The notes under the pieces are model-generated. The model was not told the origin of the DNA. It saw only the letters and a list, made by a program, of their open reading frames with translations, and ran no database searches. From positions 1 to 17,505 of the forward strand of contig CAJAHZ010000068.1 of the NCBI GenBank assembly GCA_903939665.1: a stretch of 17,505 bases of DNA. Reading direction: 5' to 3'. The translations under genes were made by a program, and so were the position numbers. Positions 6,748-14,832 of the stretch are shown here, piece after piece; position 1 is the stretch's first letter; every line of letters begins with the position of its first letter. Source of the DNA: an uncultured Pseudomonadota bacterium (lineage in GTDB: Bacteria; Pseudomonadota; Gammaproteobacteria; Burkholderiales; Rhodocyclaceae).

Positions 6748-7824
6748 TTATTTATCTTTTTTACGCAAGATCTTGCTGTATTCATGCACGGTATTGACCA
6801 GCGTCGTGACATGGTCAGGCGGCGTAAACTGCGAAATACCATGCCCCAGATTGAAGACGTGACCCGTGTCACCTGGGCCGTAGCTGTCGAGCACTTTTTT
6901 CGCCTCGGCGGCAATCTTGTCGGGCGAGGCGAACAATACATTCGGGTCGAGGTTGCCCTGCAAGGCGACCTTGTGGCCGACGCGCCGGCGCGCTTCGCCA
7001 ATGTCGATCGTCCAGTCGAGGCCCAGCGCATCACAGCCGATGTCGGCGATCGACTCCAGCCACAGGCCGCCGCCCTTGGTGAAAACGATTGAGGGAATGC
7101 GCTCGCCATCCTTCTCCTTGATCAGGCCGGCGACGATGCGCTGCATGTACTGCAACGAGAACTCCTGATACGCCGCCGCCGAAAGGCCGCCGCCCCATGA
7201 ATCGAAAATCATCACGGCCTGTGCGCCGGACTCGATTTGGGCGTTCAGATAAGCGGTCACCGAGTCTGCGGTAACCGACAGGATTCGATGCATCAGATCC
7301 GGTCGATCATAAATCATGGTCTTCACGCGACGATAATCACTGCTCGAACCGCCCTCGACCATGTAGCAGGCGAGGGTGTAGGGGCTGCCCGAAAAGCCGA
7401 TCAGCGGCACCGAATTGTCGAGCGCCCGGCGGATTTCCGAAACGCCGTCCATCACGTAACGCAGGTGATCATAAGGATCGGGTGCCGTGAGGTCGCGAAT
7501 CGCCCATTCTTCGCGCAGGGGGCGCTCGAACTTCGGCCCTTCACCTTCGGTAAAGTAGAGGCCAAGCCCCATTGCGTCGGGCACAGTCAGAATGTCGGAA
7601 AAGAGAATTGCCGCATCAAGATCGTAACGGGAGAGGGGCTGCAGGGTTACCTCGCAGGCCATCGCGGGGTTCTTGCACAATTGCAGGAAACTGCCGGCGC
7701 GTTTGCGCGTTTCACAGTATTCGGGCAAATAACGGCCTGCCTGACGCATCAGCCAGAGCGGCGTGTGATCTGTTGGTTCCTTGAGCAGTGCGCGCAGGAA
7801 ATTGTCGTTACGGGGTCGGGTCAC
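6748..7824 (-). CDS. hemE: Uroporphyrinogen III decarboxylase
   Basis: Cytoplasmic enzyme that removes four carboxyl groups from uroporphyrinogen III to give coproporphyrinogen III in haem synthesis. The 358-residue length is normal for the family. The N-terminal signature LWLMRQAGRYLPEY (substrate-binding arginines) lies near residues 24-37. It is followed by AAILFSDILTVPDAMG with the catalytic-site Asp, GFSGSPYTLACYMVEG, IFDSWGGGLSAAAYQEF, and the C-terminal GNLDPNVLFA. The start is GTG 7824: GGAG lies 6 bases upstream and the N-terminus then aligns with E. coli HemE. It follows trkH by 93 bases on the same strand. A GATAAT in that gap could be a -10 element, but no fitting -35 is visible. 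Confidence 0.97.
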   Translation of the reverse strand: MTRPRNDNFLRALLKEPTDHTPLWLMRQAGRYLPEYCETRKRAGSFLQLCKNPAMACEVTLQPLSRYDLDAAILFSDILTVPDAMGLGLYFTEGEGPKFERPLREEWAIRDLTAPDPYDHLRYVMDGVSEIRRALDNSVPLIGFSGSPYTLACYMVEGGSSSDYRRVKTMIYDRPDLMHRILSVTADSVTAYLNAQIESGAQAVMIFDSWGGGLSAAAYQEFSLQYMQRIVAGLIKEKDGERIPSIVFTKGGGLWLESIADIGCDALGLDWTIDIGEARRRVGHKVALQGNLDPNVLFASPDKIAAEAKKVLDSYGPGDTGHVFNLGHGISQFTPPDHVTTLVNTVHEYSKILRKKDK

Positions 7825-7917
7825 GTTAGGCTCCGCCGGAAAGGGGGAAATTTACTGGAAAGGGCGATTATCCCGCGTTCGCACCGCAAGCGCCACCGGC
7901 AGACGAAACCGGGTTGA

Positions 7918-9378
7918 TCAGCGGCGCCAGAAATAGGGGGTAAATAGCACGAAGAGCGTGAAAATTTCAAGGCGCCCGGCGAGCATCGCCAGCGAGCAGA
8001 TCCAGGTCTGGAAGTCAGTCAGCGACTGGAAATTCTGCGCCGGGCCGACGGCATTCAAACCCAGGCCGGCGTTGTTGATGCAGGCGATGATCGCCGTAAA
8101 CGCGGAGATGAAGTCCATGCCGCTGGCGATCAGGAAAAAGGTCAGTTCGCCGACTGTCAAAGCGTAGAGGAAAATAAAGCCAAGCACGGCTCCGGCGATG
8201 CTCTGCGGAATCGGCACGCCGCCGATGCGAACGGGGTTGACCACCGCCGGATGAATCAATTTCTGCAGTTCGCGCAAGCCTTGCTGACTCAGGATCAGCG
8301 TGCGGATCATCTTGATGCCGCCACCGGTTGAACCTGAACATACCGAGATACACGACAAAAAGAGCATCCACATCGGCACGAAAATGGGCCATTTATCGTA
8401 ATCGACGCTGGAGAATCCGCAGTCTGTGGCAATTGAAACGAGATTGAAGGCGACATAGCGCAGGGCGGTGAGCCAGTCGTCATAGGTATCCATAACCCAC
8501 AGATAGGTCGTGCAGACCAGGGTGCTGGAGACGATCAGGGCGACAAAAGCCTTGGCTTCGACGTCGACCCAGTAGGCTCCCAGCGAACGCTGACGCAGGG
8601 CGACAAAATGCGTTGCGAAATTGAAGCCGGCAACCATCATGAAAAAAATCAGGACGGCTTCGATGGCCGGAGAGTCGAACTGGCCGACGCTTGCGTCATA
8701 GGTTGAAAACCCCCCCAGCGACAATGCGGCAAAGGCATGGCAGATCGCGTCGAGCCAGTTCATGCCCACCAACCGGAGGGAGAGGATACAGGCCATCGTG
8801 ACGCCAAAATAAACCAGCCACAGCGCCTTGGCCGTGCTCGCGATACGTGGCGTGAGCTTGGCGTCCTTCATCGGCCCCGGCGTCTCTGCCTTGTAGAGTT
8901 GCATGCCGCCGACGCCAAGCAGCGGCAGGATGGCGACGGCCAGCACGATGATTCCCATGCCACCAAGCCAGTTCAGTTCATGCCGCCAGATATTGATCGA
9001 GGCAGGCAGATTTTCGAGGCCAGTGAGAACCGTACTGCCGGTCGTCGTCAAACCCGACATCGCTTCAAAGAAAGCATCGGTAAATGACAGGTTCGGAATA
9101 ACCAGCATCAGGGGAACAGTGGCAATGGCTGCCATCATGACCCAGGCGAGCGTCACCAGCAAAAAGCCATCGCGCGGTTGCAGCTCGCGTTTGAAACGCC
9201 GGGTCGGGAACCACAGGGCAAAGCCCGCCAGCGCACAAAAAGCCATGGCGTCGATGAACTCGAACAGCACGCCGTCGCCATAGGCGAGACTGGCCACGAT
9301 CGGCATCAGATACGTCACGCTGAAACAGGCGAGCATCATCCCCATCACGTGCAGAATCGGGAAAAGACGGTATTTCAC
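7918..9378 (-). CDS. trkH: Trk potassium uptake channel subunit TrkH
   Basis: Membrane subunit of the TrkAH low-affinity potassium uptake system. The 486 residues match E. coli TrkH (483). There are about ten hydrophobic helices with the four pore-loop repeats of the family. Visible selectivity-filter loops include SGLTTTGSTVLTG (first repeat) and SLGGFSTYDASVGQF (second). SGSTGGGIKMIRTLIL follows the third repeat and contains the gating-loop region. The start is GTG 9378, giving MKYRLFPILHVMG. It overlaps the trkA stop as GTGA, so translation is probably coupled to trkA. A start at 9441 inside trkA would add about 21 nonconserved residues. It should work with TrkA directly upstream. Confidence 0.95.
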   Translation of the reverse strand: MKYRLFPILHVMGMMLACFSVTYLMPIVASLAYGDGVLFEFIDAMAFCALAGFALWFPTRRFKRELQPRDGFLLVTLAWVMMAAIATVPLMLVIPNLSFTDAFFEAMSGLTTTGSTVLTGLENLPASINIWRHELNWLGGMGIIVLAVAILPLLGVGGMQLYKAETPGPMKDAKLTPRIASTAKALWLVYFGVTMACILSLRLVGMNWLDAICHAFAALSLGGFSTYDASVGQFDSPAIEAVLIFFMMVAGFNFATHFVALRQRSLGAYWVDVEAKAFVALIVSSTLVCTTYLWVMDTYDDWLTALRYVAFNLVSIATDCGFSSVDYDKWPIFVPMWMLFLSCISVCSGSTGGGIKMIRTLILSQQGLRELQKLIHPAVVNPVRIGGVPIPQSIAGAVLGFIFLYALTVGELTFFLIASGMDFISAFTAIIACINNAGLGLNAVGPAQNFQSLTDFQTWICSLAMLAGRLEIFTLFVLFTPYFWRR

Positions 9379-10805
9379 AGGAAGCCCACGCTGACCTGAA
9401 AGAGCGTTTCGACCTTCTTGACGACTTTCTTGTTCAGGCAAAAGACGATGACGTGATCGTTGGCCTGGATCACTTCATCCTTGTGCGCGATGACCACATG
9501 CCCCATCCGTTTTTGCATGACCATGCCCTGATAACGGATATCTTCGCTTTTGTCGAAGTCGCGCACAATCACGGCGAGCGTTGCCCCGTGGATCACAGGC
9601 AGCTCGTCAATACGCCGCCCGACGACCTTCGAACTCGTGCGATCACCGTGCACAACGAGTTCCAGCGCTTCGGCAGCACCGCGCCGCAGACTGTGCACCT
9701 GAGCCACGTCGCCATGTCGGACGTGGGCCAGCAGCGCACCGATCGAAACCTGCGCTGGCGAAATAGCGATATCGATCGGCCCACCCTGCACCAGTTCGGC
9801 GTACGCCCGGCGATTGATCAAGGCGACCACACGCTTGCAGCCTAGCCGCTTGGCCAGCGAAGCGGCCATGATGTTGTTTTCGTCGTCGTTGGTCAGCGCC
9901 AGGAAAAGATCCATTTCATCGATCGCCTCCTGCTGCAACAACTCTTCGTCGGTCACGTCGCCGCGCAGCACGAGGGTGGACTGCAAGGTGTTGGCGATGA
10001 CCTCGGCGCGCGCCCGGCTGCCTTCAATGATCTTCACCTCATACTTGCCCTCCAGCGCCTGGGCAACACGCAGGCCGATGTTGCCACCGCCAGCAATCAT
10101 GATGCGCTCAACCGGATGCAGCATCCGGCGCATCTCGCGCAGGATGCGCCGGATGTGCTCGTCGGCGGCCAGTACGAAAACCTCGTCACCATCCTCGATC
10201 AGCGTGTCGCCGGTTGGCGGTATCGGCCGGTCACGGCGAAAGATTGCTGCGATGCGCGCGTCGGCATTGCCGGTCAGGTGCTCGCGCATCTCTTTGATCG
10301 GCCTATCAACCAGCAAGCCGCCAGCGTAAGCACGCACGGCGACCAGCGCGACCCGCCCCTTGGCAAAGGAGAGCACCTGCAGCGCCTCGGGAAACTCGGC
10401 CAGCTTGGTGATGTAGTCGGTAATCACCTGTTCCGGGCACAGGGCATAATCGACGGCAAAATTTTCCGGCGCGAGCAAGGTCTCGCTTTCCAAAAAATCG
10501 GTCGAGCGCAAGCGGGCAATTCGCGTCGGCACATTGAAAACGCTGTACGCAACCTTGCAGGCAACAAGATTGGTCTGATCACTCTGCGTTACCGCGATCA
10601 GCAAATCGGCGTCTTCCGCGCCCGCATCACGCAGTGTCGAAGGGTATGCGGCGTTACCGGTGACCGTCCGCAAATCAAGGCGATCCTGCAAGTACTGGAG
10701 GCGTTCCCGGTCGCTATCGACAATTGTTATGTCGTTATCTTCGGAAACCAGGCTTTCCGCGACACTGGCGCCGACCTGGCCAGCGCCGAGAATGATTATT
10801 TTCAC
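9375..10805 (-). CDS. trkA: Trk system potassium uptake regulatory subunit TrkA
   Basis: Peripheral cytoplasmic NAD(H)/nucleotide-binding protein that gates TrkH. It has two tandem RCK units. The first Rossmann motif is at the N-terminus (IIILGAGQVGASVAESL, then DNDITIVDSD). The second starts near residue 235 (IMIAGGGNIGLRVAQAL, then YEVKIIEG). Each is followed by a TrkA-C ligand-binding domain. The 476 residues compare with 458 in E. coli. GTG 10805 is chosen because GGGAG lies 7 bases upstream and the protein then begins MKIIILGAGQVG; an upstream start at 10835 adds 10 nonconserved residues. It sits 33 bases after ntrX and overlaps trkH by 4 bases, linking potassium uptake with the NtrYX cluster. 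Confidence 0.96.
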   Translation of the reverse strand: MKIIILGAGQVGASVAESLVSEDNDITIVDSDRERLQYLQDRLDLRTVTGNAAYPSTLRDAGAEDADLLIAVTQSDQTNLVACKVAYSVFNVPTRIARLRSTDFLESETLLAPENFAVDYALCPEQVITDYITKLAEFPEALQVLSFAKGRVALVAVRAYAGGLLVDRPIKEMREHLTGNADARIAAIFRRDRPIPPTGDTLIEDGDEVFVLAADEHIRRILREMRRMLHPVERIMIAGGGNIGLRVAQALEGKYEVKIIEGSRARAEVIANTLQSTLVLRGDVTDEELLQQEAIDEMDLFLALTNDDENNIMAASLAKRLGCKRVVALINRRAYAELVQGGPIDIAISPAQVSIGALLAHVRHGDVAQVHSLRRGAAEALELVVHGDRTSSKVVGRRIDELPVIHGATLAVIVRDFDKSEDIRYQGMVMQKRMGHVVIAHKDEVIQANDHVIVFCLNKKVVKKVETLFQVSVGFL

Positions 10806-10838
10806 TTTGCTTCTCCCTGACGCCTGATCGGCCAAAAA

Positions 10839-12098
10839 TCATTCGCGCTCTTCGCTACGCCGCCCCAGATTCAAACCAAGCTGTTTCAGCTTGCGGTAGA
10901 GGTGGGTGCGTTCAAGGCCTGTTTTTTCCGCCACGCGAGTCATGTTGCCGCGCTCGCCCTTCAGATGATGTTCAAAATAGAGGCGCTCGAAGGCCTCGCG
11001 CGCATCGCGCAAGGGCTGGTCAAACATGGGCAGCGCCAACGGTTGAACGGGCGCCTCACTGGCGTCGCGCTGCAGCACTGCGGCCACGTCCTCAGCGGAA
11101 ATCTCGTCCTCAAGGGCCGACAGCGCCAGATTCTTCACTGTCGCCAGAAGCTCGGCCCACTCGCCCTGCCAGCGGTGCATGCGCAGCGCGTTGAGTGCGC
11201 CGCTGGAGAAATGCCGCAGCGGCACGTCACCGCGCTCGGCAAGATGACCGAGCACCAGCGAAGCGATTTCCGGCACGTCGTCGGCATGACCGGCGAGCTG
11301 CGGCAAGGCAACCCAGACTTCGCCAAGGCGGGCGACCAGCGCAGGGTCCCAGCCTGCTTCAGTAAGTGCCGAAAGCGAGCGGGTAGAGGCGGCAACCAAC
11401 TGGAGATTGTGTTTTTCAAGGCGCTCAAGCGCAAAAACCAGATTCATCTGCTGCAGCTTGCCGAGCAGCACAAGGTCCGCAATGAAAAGAATTCCGCCAC
11501 CGGCGTTCTGCAACATCTCCTGCGTCAGCGGCGCGCTCGACGCGGAAAGATCAAGCCAGGGCGTTTGCGGCGCTTGCAAGGTGCGCGCGCAGATTTCGGC
11601 GATGCTGCCGGAAGCGCTCTTCAGCAATAGCACCGGATTCTTCGCCGCCGCCTGTTCAAGACGCTTCTTGAGATCCTTCAGCAGTGGCGAACGGGTGAAT
11701 GCATCGAGCGTTAGCGGCGGTTTCTGCGGCGCCGCCTCGTGCTTAAGCGCTTTCTTCACAGTCGCCAGCAGCTTCTGCAGGGCAATCGGCTTTTCGAGGA
11801 AATCAATCGCGCCAATGCGCGTCGCTTCAACCGCCGTATCTATCGTTCCGTGCCCCGACATCATGACCACCGGCATCGTCAGCAAACCCGCCGCCGACCA
11901 CTCCTTAAGCAAGGAAATGCCGTCCGTATCGGGCATCCAGATATCGAGGAGGACAAGGTCGGGCCGCTTCTCCGCGCGAATCTTGCGCGCCGCAGCCGCG
12001 TGCTCGGCCAGCCAGACGGTATGCCCCTCGTCGGCGAGAATCTCGGAAAGCAACTCGCGGATGCCCATTTCGTCATCGACGACCAGTATTTGTGCCAT
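10839..12098 (-). CDS. ntrX: NtrX-like response regulator with a degenerate AAA+ domain
   Basis: Cytoplasmic regulator, probable partner of NtrY, whose gene ends 2 bases upstream. The receiver domain (residues 1-125) is intact: acidic pair D8/D9, phosphoacceptor D52 (LLDIWMPD), S81 and K103. The middle domain should be a sigma-54-activating AAA+ ATPase but is degenerate. The Walker A position reads VLLLKSASGSIAEICAR instead of GESGTGKE, and the GAFTGA loop is missing. Only traces such as NAGGGILFIADL and FSSGALNALRMHRWQGEWAELLATVKNLAL remain. The C-terminus (about residues 385-412) is a good Fis-type helix-turn-helix (NMTRVAEKTGLERTHLYRKLKQLGL). At 419 residues it is shorter than canonical NtrX (about 450-460). 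It probably acts as a DNA-binding regulator without ATP-driven sigma-54 remodelling. The name rests on the NtrY pairing and architecture. Confidence 0.88.
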   Translation of the reverse strand: MAQILVVDDEMGIRELLSEILADEGHTVWLAEHAAAARKIRAEKRPDLVLLDIWMPDTDGISLLKEWSAAGLLTMPVVMMSGHGTIDTAVEATRIGAIDFLEKPIALQKLLATVKKALKHEAAPQKPPLTLDAFTRSPLLKDLKKRLEQAAAKNPVLLLKSASGSIAEICARTLQAPQTPWLDLSASSAPLTQEMLQNAGGGILFIADLVLLGKLQQMNLVFALERLEKHNLQLVAASTRSLSALTEAGWDPALVARLGEVWVALPQLAGHADDVPEIASLVLGHLAERGDVPLRHFSSGALNALRMHRWQGEWAELLATVKNLALSALEDEISAEDVAAVLQRDASEAPVQPLALPMFDQPLRDAREAFERLYFEHHLKGERGNMTRVAEKTGLERTHLYRKLKQLGLNLGRRSEERE

Positions 12099-12100
12099 GG

Positions 12101-14242
12101 TCAGGACTCTGTATGAATGTCAGTTGAAATTGATAAAGGCGCCAAAGGCAGCCTGATGCTGACTTCGGCACCGACTGGCTGGCAATTGGTAATATTGATG
12201 CGTCCATGGTGCTCGTCGACAATCTTTTTGACAATGGCCAGCCCAAGCCCGGTACCGCGCGCCTTGGTCGTCACATAGGGCTCGAAAACCCGAGCCATGA
12301 TCTCGGGCGGAAAGCCCGGGCCGCTATCCTTGACCGAGAGTTCGGCAAAGCTATCGCCCAGTTGGGTGGCAATTCCAATGTGCGGCGTATCGACCGCTTC
12401 TTGCGCATCTTCCGCATTGCGCAATAAATTGTGAATGATCTGCCGCAACTGCGTCGCGTCGCCCCAGATCGCCGGCAAACCGGGCGTCAAATCTACGTCG
12501 ATGGTCGCACGCGAAGTTTCGTAGAGGCCCAGGACTTCGCCTACCAGCCCATTGAGGTCAAGCGCCGCCAGTTCGGGGGCCGGCATGCGCGCATAATCGC
12601 TGAAATCGTCAACCATGCGCTTCATCGCCTGCACCTGATTGATGATCGTCTGCGTCGAACGGCTCAACATCTCGGCATCGCTGCCAGCGAGCTTTTCGGA
12701 CAACTTCATCTGCAGACGCTCGGCTGAGAGCTGAATCGGTGTCAGCGGATTCTTGATCTCGTGCGCCAGACGCCGCGCCACCTCGCCCCAGGCCGCACTA
12801 CGCTGGGCGGCGACCAGGCGGGTCACATCGTCAAAGACGACAACGCAGCCGCCGTTTGAGCCCTCGGGCAACTGCGTGCCGCGCAATAACAATATCTGCG
12901 GCAAGCCGCCGGATCGATCAAGTTCGATCTGCGTCTGCCATTCCTTGGCGCCGTGCTCGGCAAAGGCGTCGCGGATGACGCAGCCAAGCTCGCGCTGGCG
13001 CGGCCACGCTTCAACCGCTGCGGACACCAGCTCGCTAAAATCGTCATTAAGTATGGTGAGGGCGCCTTCGTTAACCGTCCGCAGCACAAAACGGCGGTCG
13101 AAAACCAAAACCCCAGCCGACAAGTTAGCAAGAATCGACTCAAGATAGGCGCGTGCCGATTCGACCTCGGCACGATGGCGTTCGGTTTCACGGCGTGCGT
13201 CGTCGAGCTGGCGCGTCATCTGGCTGAATGACTGGGTCAGCATGCCAAGCTCGTCACGACTATAAATCGCCTGGCGCGGCGTGAAATCGCCGGCTGCGAC
13301 CGCCTGCGTGCCTTCGGCAAGAATCGATAGCGGCGCCGACAAACGCCGCGCCAGGACAAAGGCCAGCGCAAAAGCAGTAAATAACGCGAGCAGAACGGTC
13401 AGCGTCAAGGTCATCGCGTAAATTCGGGTCAGCCCCTCGCGCCCAAGCGAAAGCTCCTGATAATCACGGTAAACCGCCTGAACGCTTTCGGCGTTCTGCG
13501 CCAGATTGGCGGGAACCGGCTGCGTCAGTTGCAGGATGCGCGGCTCGCTGGTTAAACCCAGGGGGCTGACCGAAACCAGTACGCGCAGCAGCAGATCCTT
13601 GCCCGCTTCACCCTCAATGACGCGGTAACCACGTCCACTACGCGCCTCGCGCAGTTGGGTAGCGGAGGGCAGGGGCGGCAACAGGGAAACCAGATCGCCG
13701 GTGGAACTGGCGAGCAAACTTCCGTCGATGGCAAACAAGGCCGCCGCCTGCACGCCAGTCTGCTCACGCAGGCGGTTTAACAAGGCGCGACGCTGCGGAT
13801 CGGGCTGATCGCCCAGTTCAAGCGCCATGCTGCGTCCCTTGTCCGATAGATCGCTGAGCAGATAGTCGAGCGCGCTGCGCCCGAGATTCAGGCCGGACTC
13901 GAGCGCCTTCTCGACGCGTACATCAAACCAGGTTTCGATGCTCTTGGTCACGAACTGCACCGATACGGCGTAGACCAGCACGCCGGGAAGCACCGCCATC
14001 AAGCCGAACATCAGCATCAGACGAAGCTTGAGGCGCGAGCCAAAAACCTTGGCCCGATGGTCTCGCCAGAGCGCGCGAACCTGCCAGCCGACCAGGCCGA
14101 GCAGGGACAAGGCAACCACCGCATTGAGGCCGAGCAGCCAGGCGTAGTGCCGAGCGAAGAGCGCCGTATTGGCGCTCGCCGAAGCCAGAAGAAAGAGCAG
14201 GATGGCGCCAAATGATGCGGCAGCGATGACCAGGTACTTCAT
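12101..14242 (-). CDS. ntrY: NtrY-like membrane sensor histidine kinase
   Basis: Sensor of the NtrYX two-component system, 713 residues. There are two N-terminal membrane helices (from MKYLVIAAASFGAILLFLL and WLLGLNAVVALSLLGLVGW). A third (MLMFGLMAVLPGVLVYAV) precedes a periplasmic sensing region of roughly 190 residues, and a fourth (TLTVLLALFTAFALAFVLA) leads into a HAMP domain (RRLSAPLSILAEGTQAVAAGDF). A PAS-type domain (ILANLSAGVLVFDRRF..) follows, then the HisKA box with phosphoacceptor H494 (RRLAHEIKNPLTPIQLSAERL). The ATPase has an N box (IIHNLLRNAEDA), DSGPGFPP, FEPYVTTK and GTGLGLAIVKKIV. ATG 14242 overlaps the stop of the DUF4390 gene as ATGA; a longer start at 14299 would lie inside that gene. 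The signal sensed is not evident. Family work links NtrYX to nitrogen, redox or envelope responses. Confidence 0.94.
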   Translation of the reverse strand: MKYLVIAAASFGAILLFLLASASANTALFARHYAWLLGLNAVVALSLLGLVGWQVRALWRDHRAKVFGSRLKLRLMLMFGLMAVLPGVLVYAVSVQFVTKSIETWFDVRVEKALESGLNLGRSALDYLLSDLSDKGRSMALELGDQPDPQRRALLNRLREQTGVQAAALFAIDGSLLASSTGDLVSLLPPLPSATQLREARSGRGYRVIEGEAGKDLLLRVLVSVSPLGLTSEPRILQLTQPVPANLAQNAESVQAVYRDYQELSLGREGLTRIYAMTLTLTVLLALFTAFALAFVLARRLSAPLSILAEGTQAVAAGDFTPRQAIYSRDELGMLTQSFSQMTRQLDDARRETERHRAEVESARAYLESILANLSAGVLVFDRRFVLRTVNEGALTILNDDFSELVSAAVEAWPRQRELGCVIRDAFAEHGAKEWQTQIELDRSGGLPQILLLRGTQLPEGSNGGCVVVFDDVTRLVAAQRSAAWGEVARRLAHEIKNPLTPIQLSAERLQMKLSEKLAGSDAEMLSRSTQTIINQVQAMKRMVDDFSDYARMPAPELAALDLNGLVGEVLGLYETSRATIDVDLTPGLPAIWGDATQLRQIIHNLLRNAEDAQEAVDTPHIGIATQLGDSFAELSVKDSGPGFPPEIMARVFEPYVTTKARGTGLGLAIVKKIVDEHHGRINITNCQPVGAEVSIRLPLAPLSISTDIHTES

Positions 14243-14832
14243 TTGCTCTCTGCTGCCGCAGTTTTGCCGTCGTTCGGCACGAAACTCCAGCGCACCCATT
14301 CGGAAGCGAGGTTCCAGTCCCGATTGGCGATTGCGGTCACCTGAAAGGTCTTTGGCATCTGCGTCAGATCAAGACGAAGGCGCAGTCCGGCAAGGTAAGT
14401 TTCATCGGCCTTAACTGCGGATTTTTCAAGGACGCTCCAGTTGCGCAGGCGAGAAAGCATGCGCAAAGTCTCATCAAGCGTCTCGAAACTCTGATGCAGC
14501 GCGCCGGTCGACAGGCGATATTGCCGGGTCAGCGCGTGATAGGAGAGGCGGAAGGTCTGACTGCGATGGGCAACCTTTTCGTCAAGCCAGTACCAGCGTG
14601 GGCGCGTCAGCTCAAACTCGGTGACAAAGTAGAGGACAACGCCTTTGCCGACCGCTTCTTCCAGCCGCGTGTTGAAATCGAGCGTGAAGTCGGCGCCCAG
14701 AATATAGGTATCGTCGTCAACAACAAGCTGCGGATTGCGAATCTCTATCTCGCCGGCCAGCGCGGCAAGCGAAGTGAGCAGCAGAACTACGCTGCAAAAA
14801 AATAATTTAAGGCGCTTTCCGCAACAACGCAT
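14239..14832 (-). CDS. DUF4390 family exported protein
   Basis: A 197-residue protein of unknown function, probably exported. It starts MRCCGKRLKLFFCSVVLLLTSLAALA, a basic n-region, a hydrophobic core and an A-x-A-like cleavage site just before GEIEIRNPQL. The mature part is beta-rich, with phrases such as YILGADFTLDFNTRLEEAVGKGV, LTRPRWYWLDEKVAHRSQTFRLSYHALTRQYRL and LRLRLDLTQMPKTFQVTAI. I recognise these as DUF4390, which is commonly found just upstream of ntrY in betaproteobacteria. A link to the periplasmic side of NtrY is a reasonable inference but unproven. It overlaps rsmB by 26 bases and ntrY by 4. ATG 14832 is preferred to a TTG at 14856, though neither has a strong ribosome site. 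Confidence 0.8.
   Translation of the reverse strand: MRCCGKRLKLFFCSVVLLLTSLAALAGEIEIRNPQLVVDDDTYILGADFTLDFNTRLEEAVGKGVVLYFVTEFELTRPRWYWLDEKVAHRSQTFRLSYHALTRQYRLSTGALHQSFETLDETLRMLSRLRNWSVLEKSAVKADETYLAGLRLRLDLTQMPKTFQVTAIANRDWNLASEWVRWSFVPNDGKTAAAESK

Noticed and set aside
6679..7092. Plus-strand open frame of 137 codons starting in the hemE-priA spacer
   Set aside because: Most of it is antisense to hemE, and it has no ribosome site or domain.
7862..7880. GATAAT-like -10 box upstream of hemE
   Set aside because: No acceptable -35 hexamer sits 16-18 bases upstream, so a promoter could not be supported.
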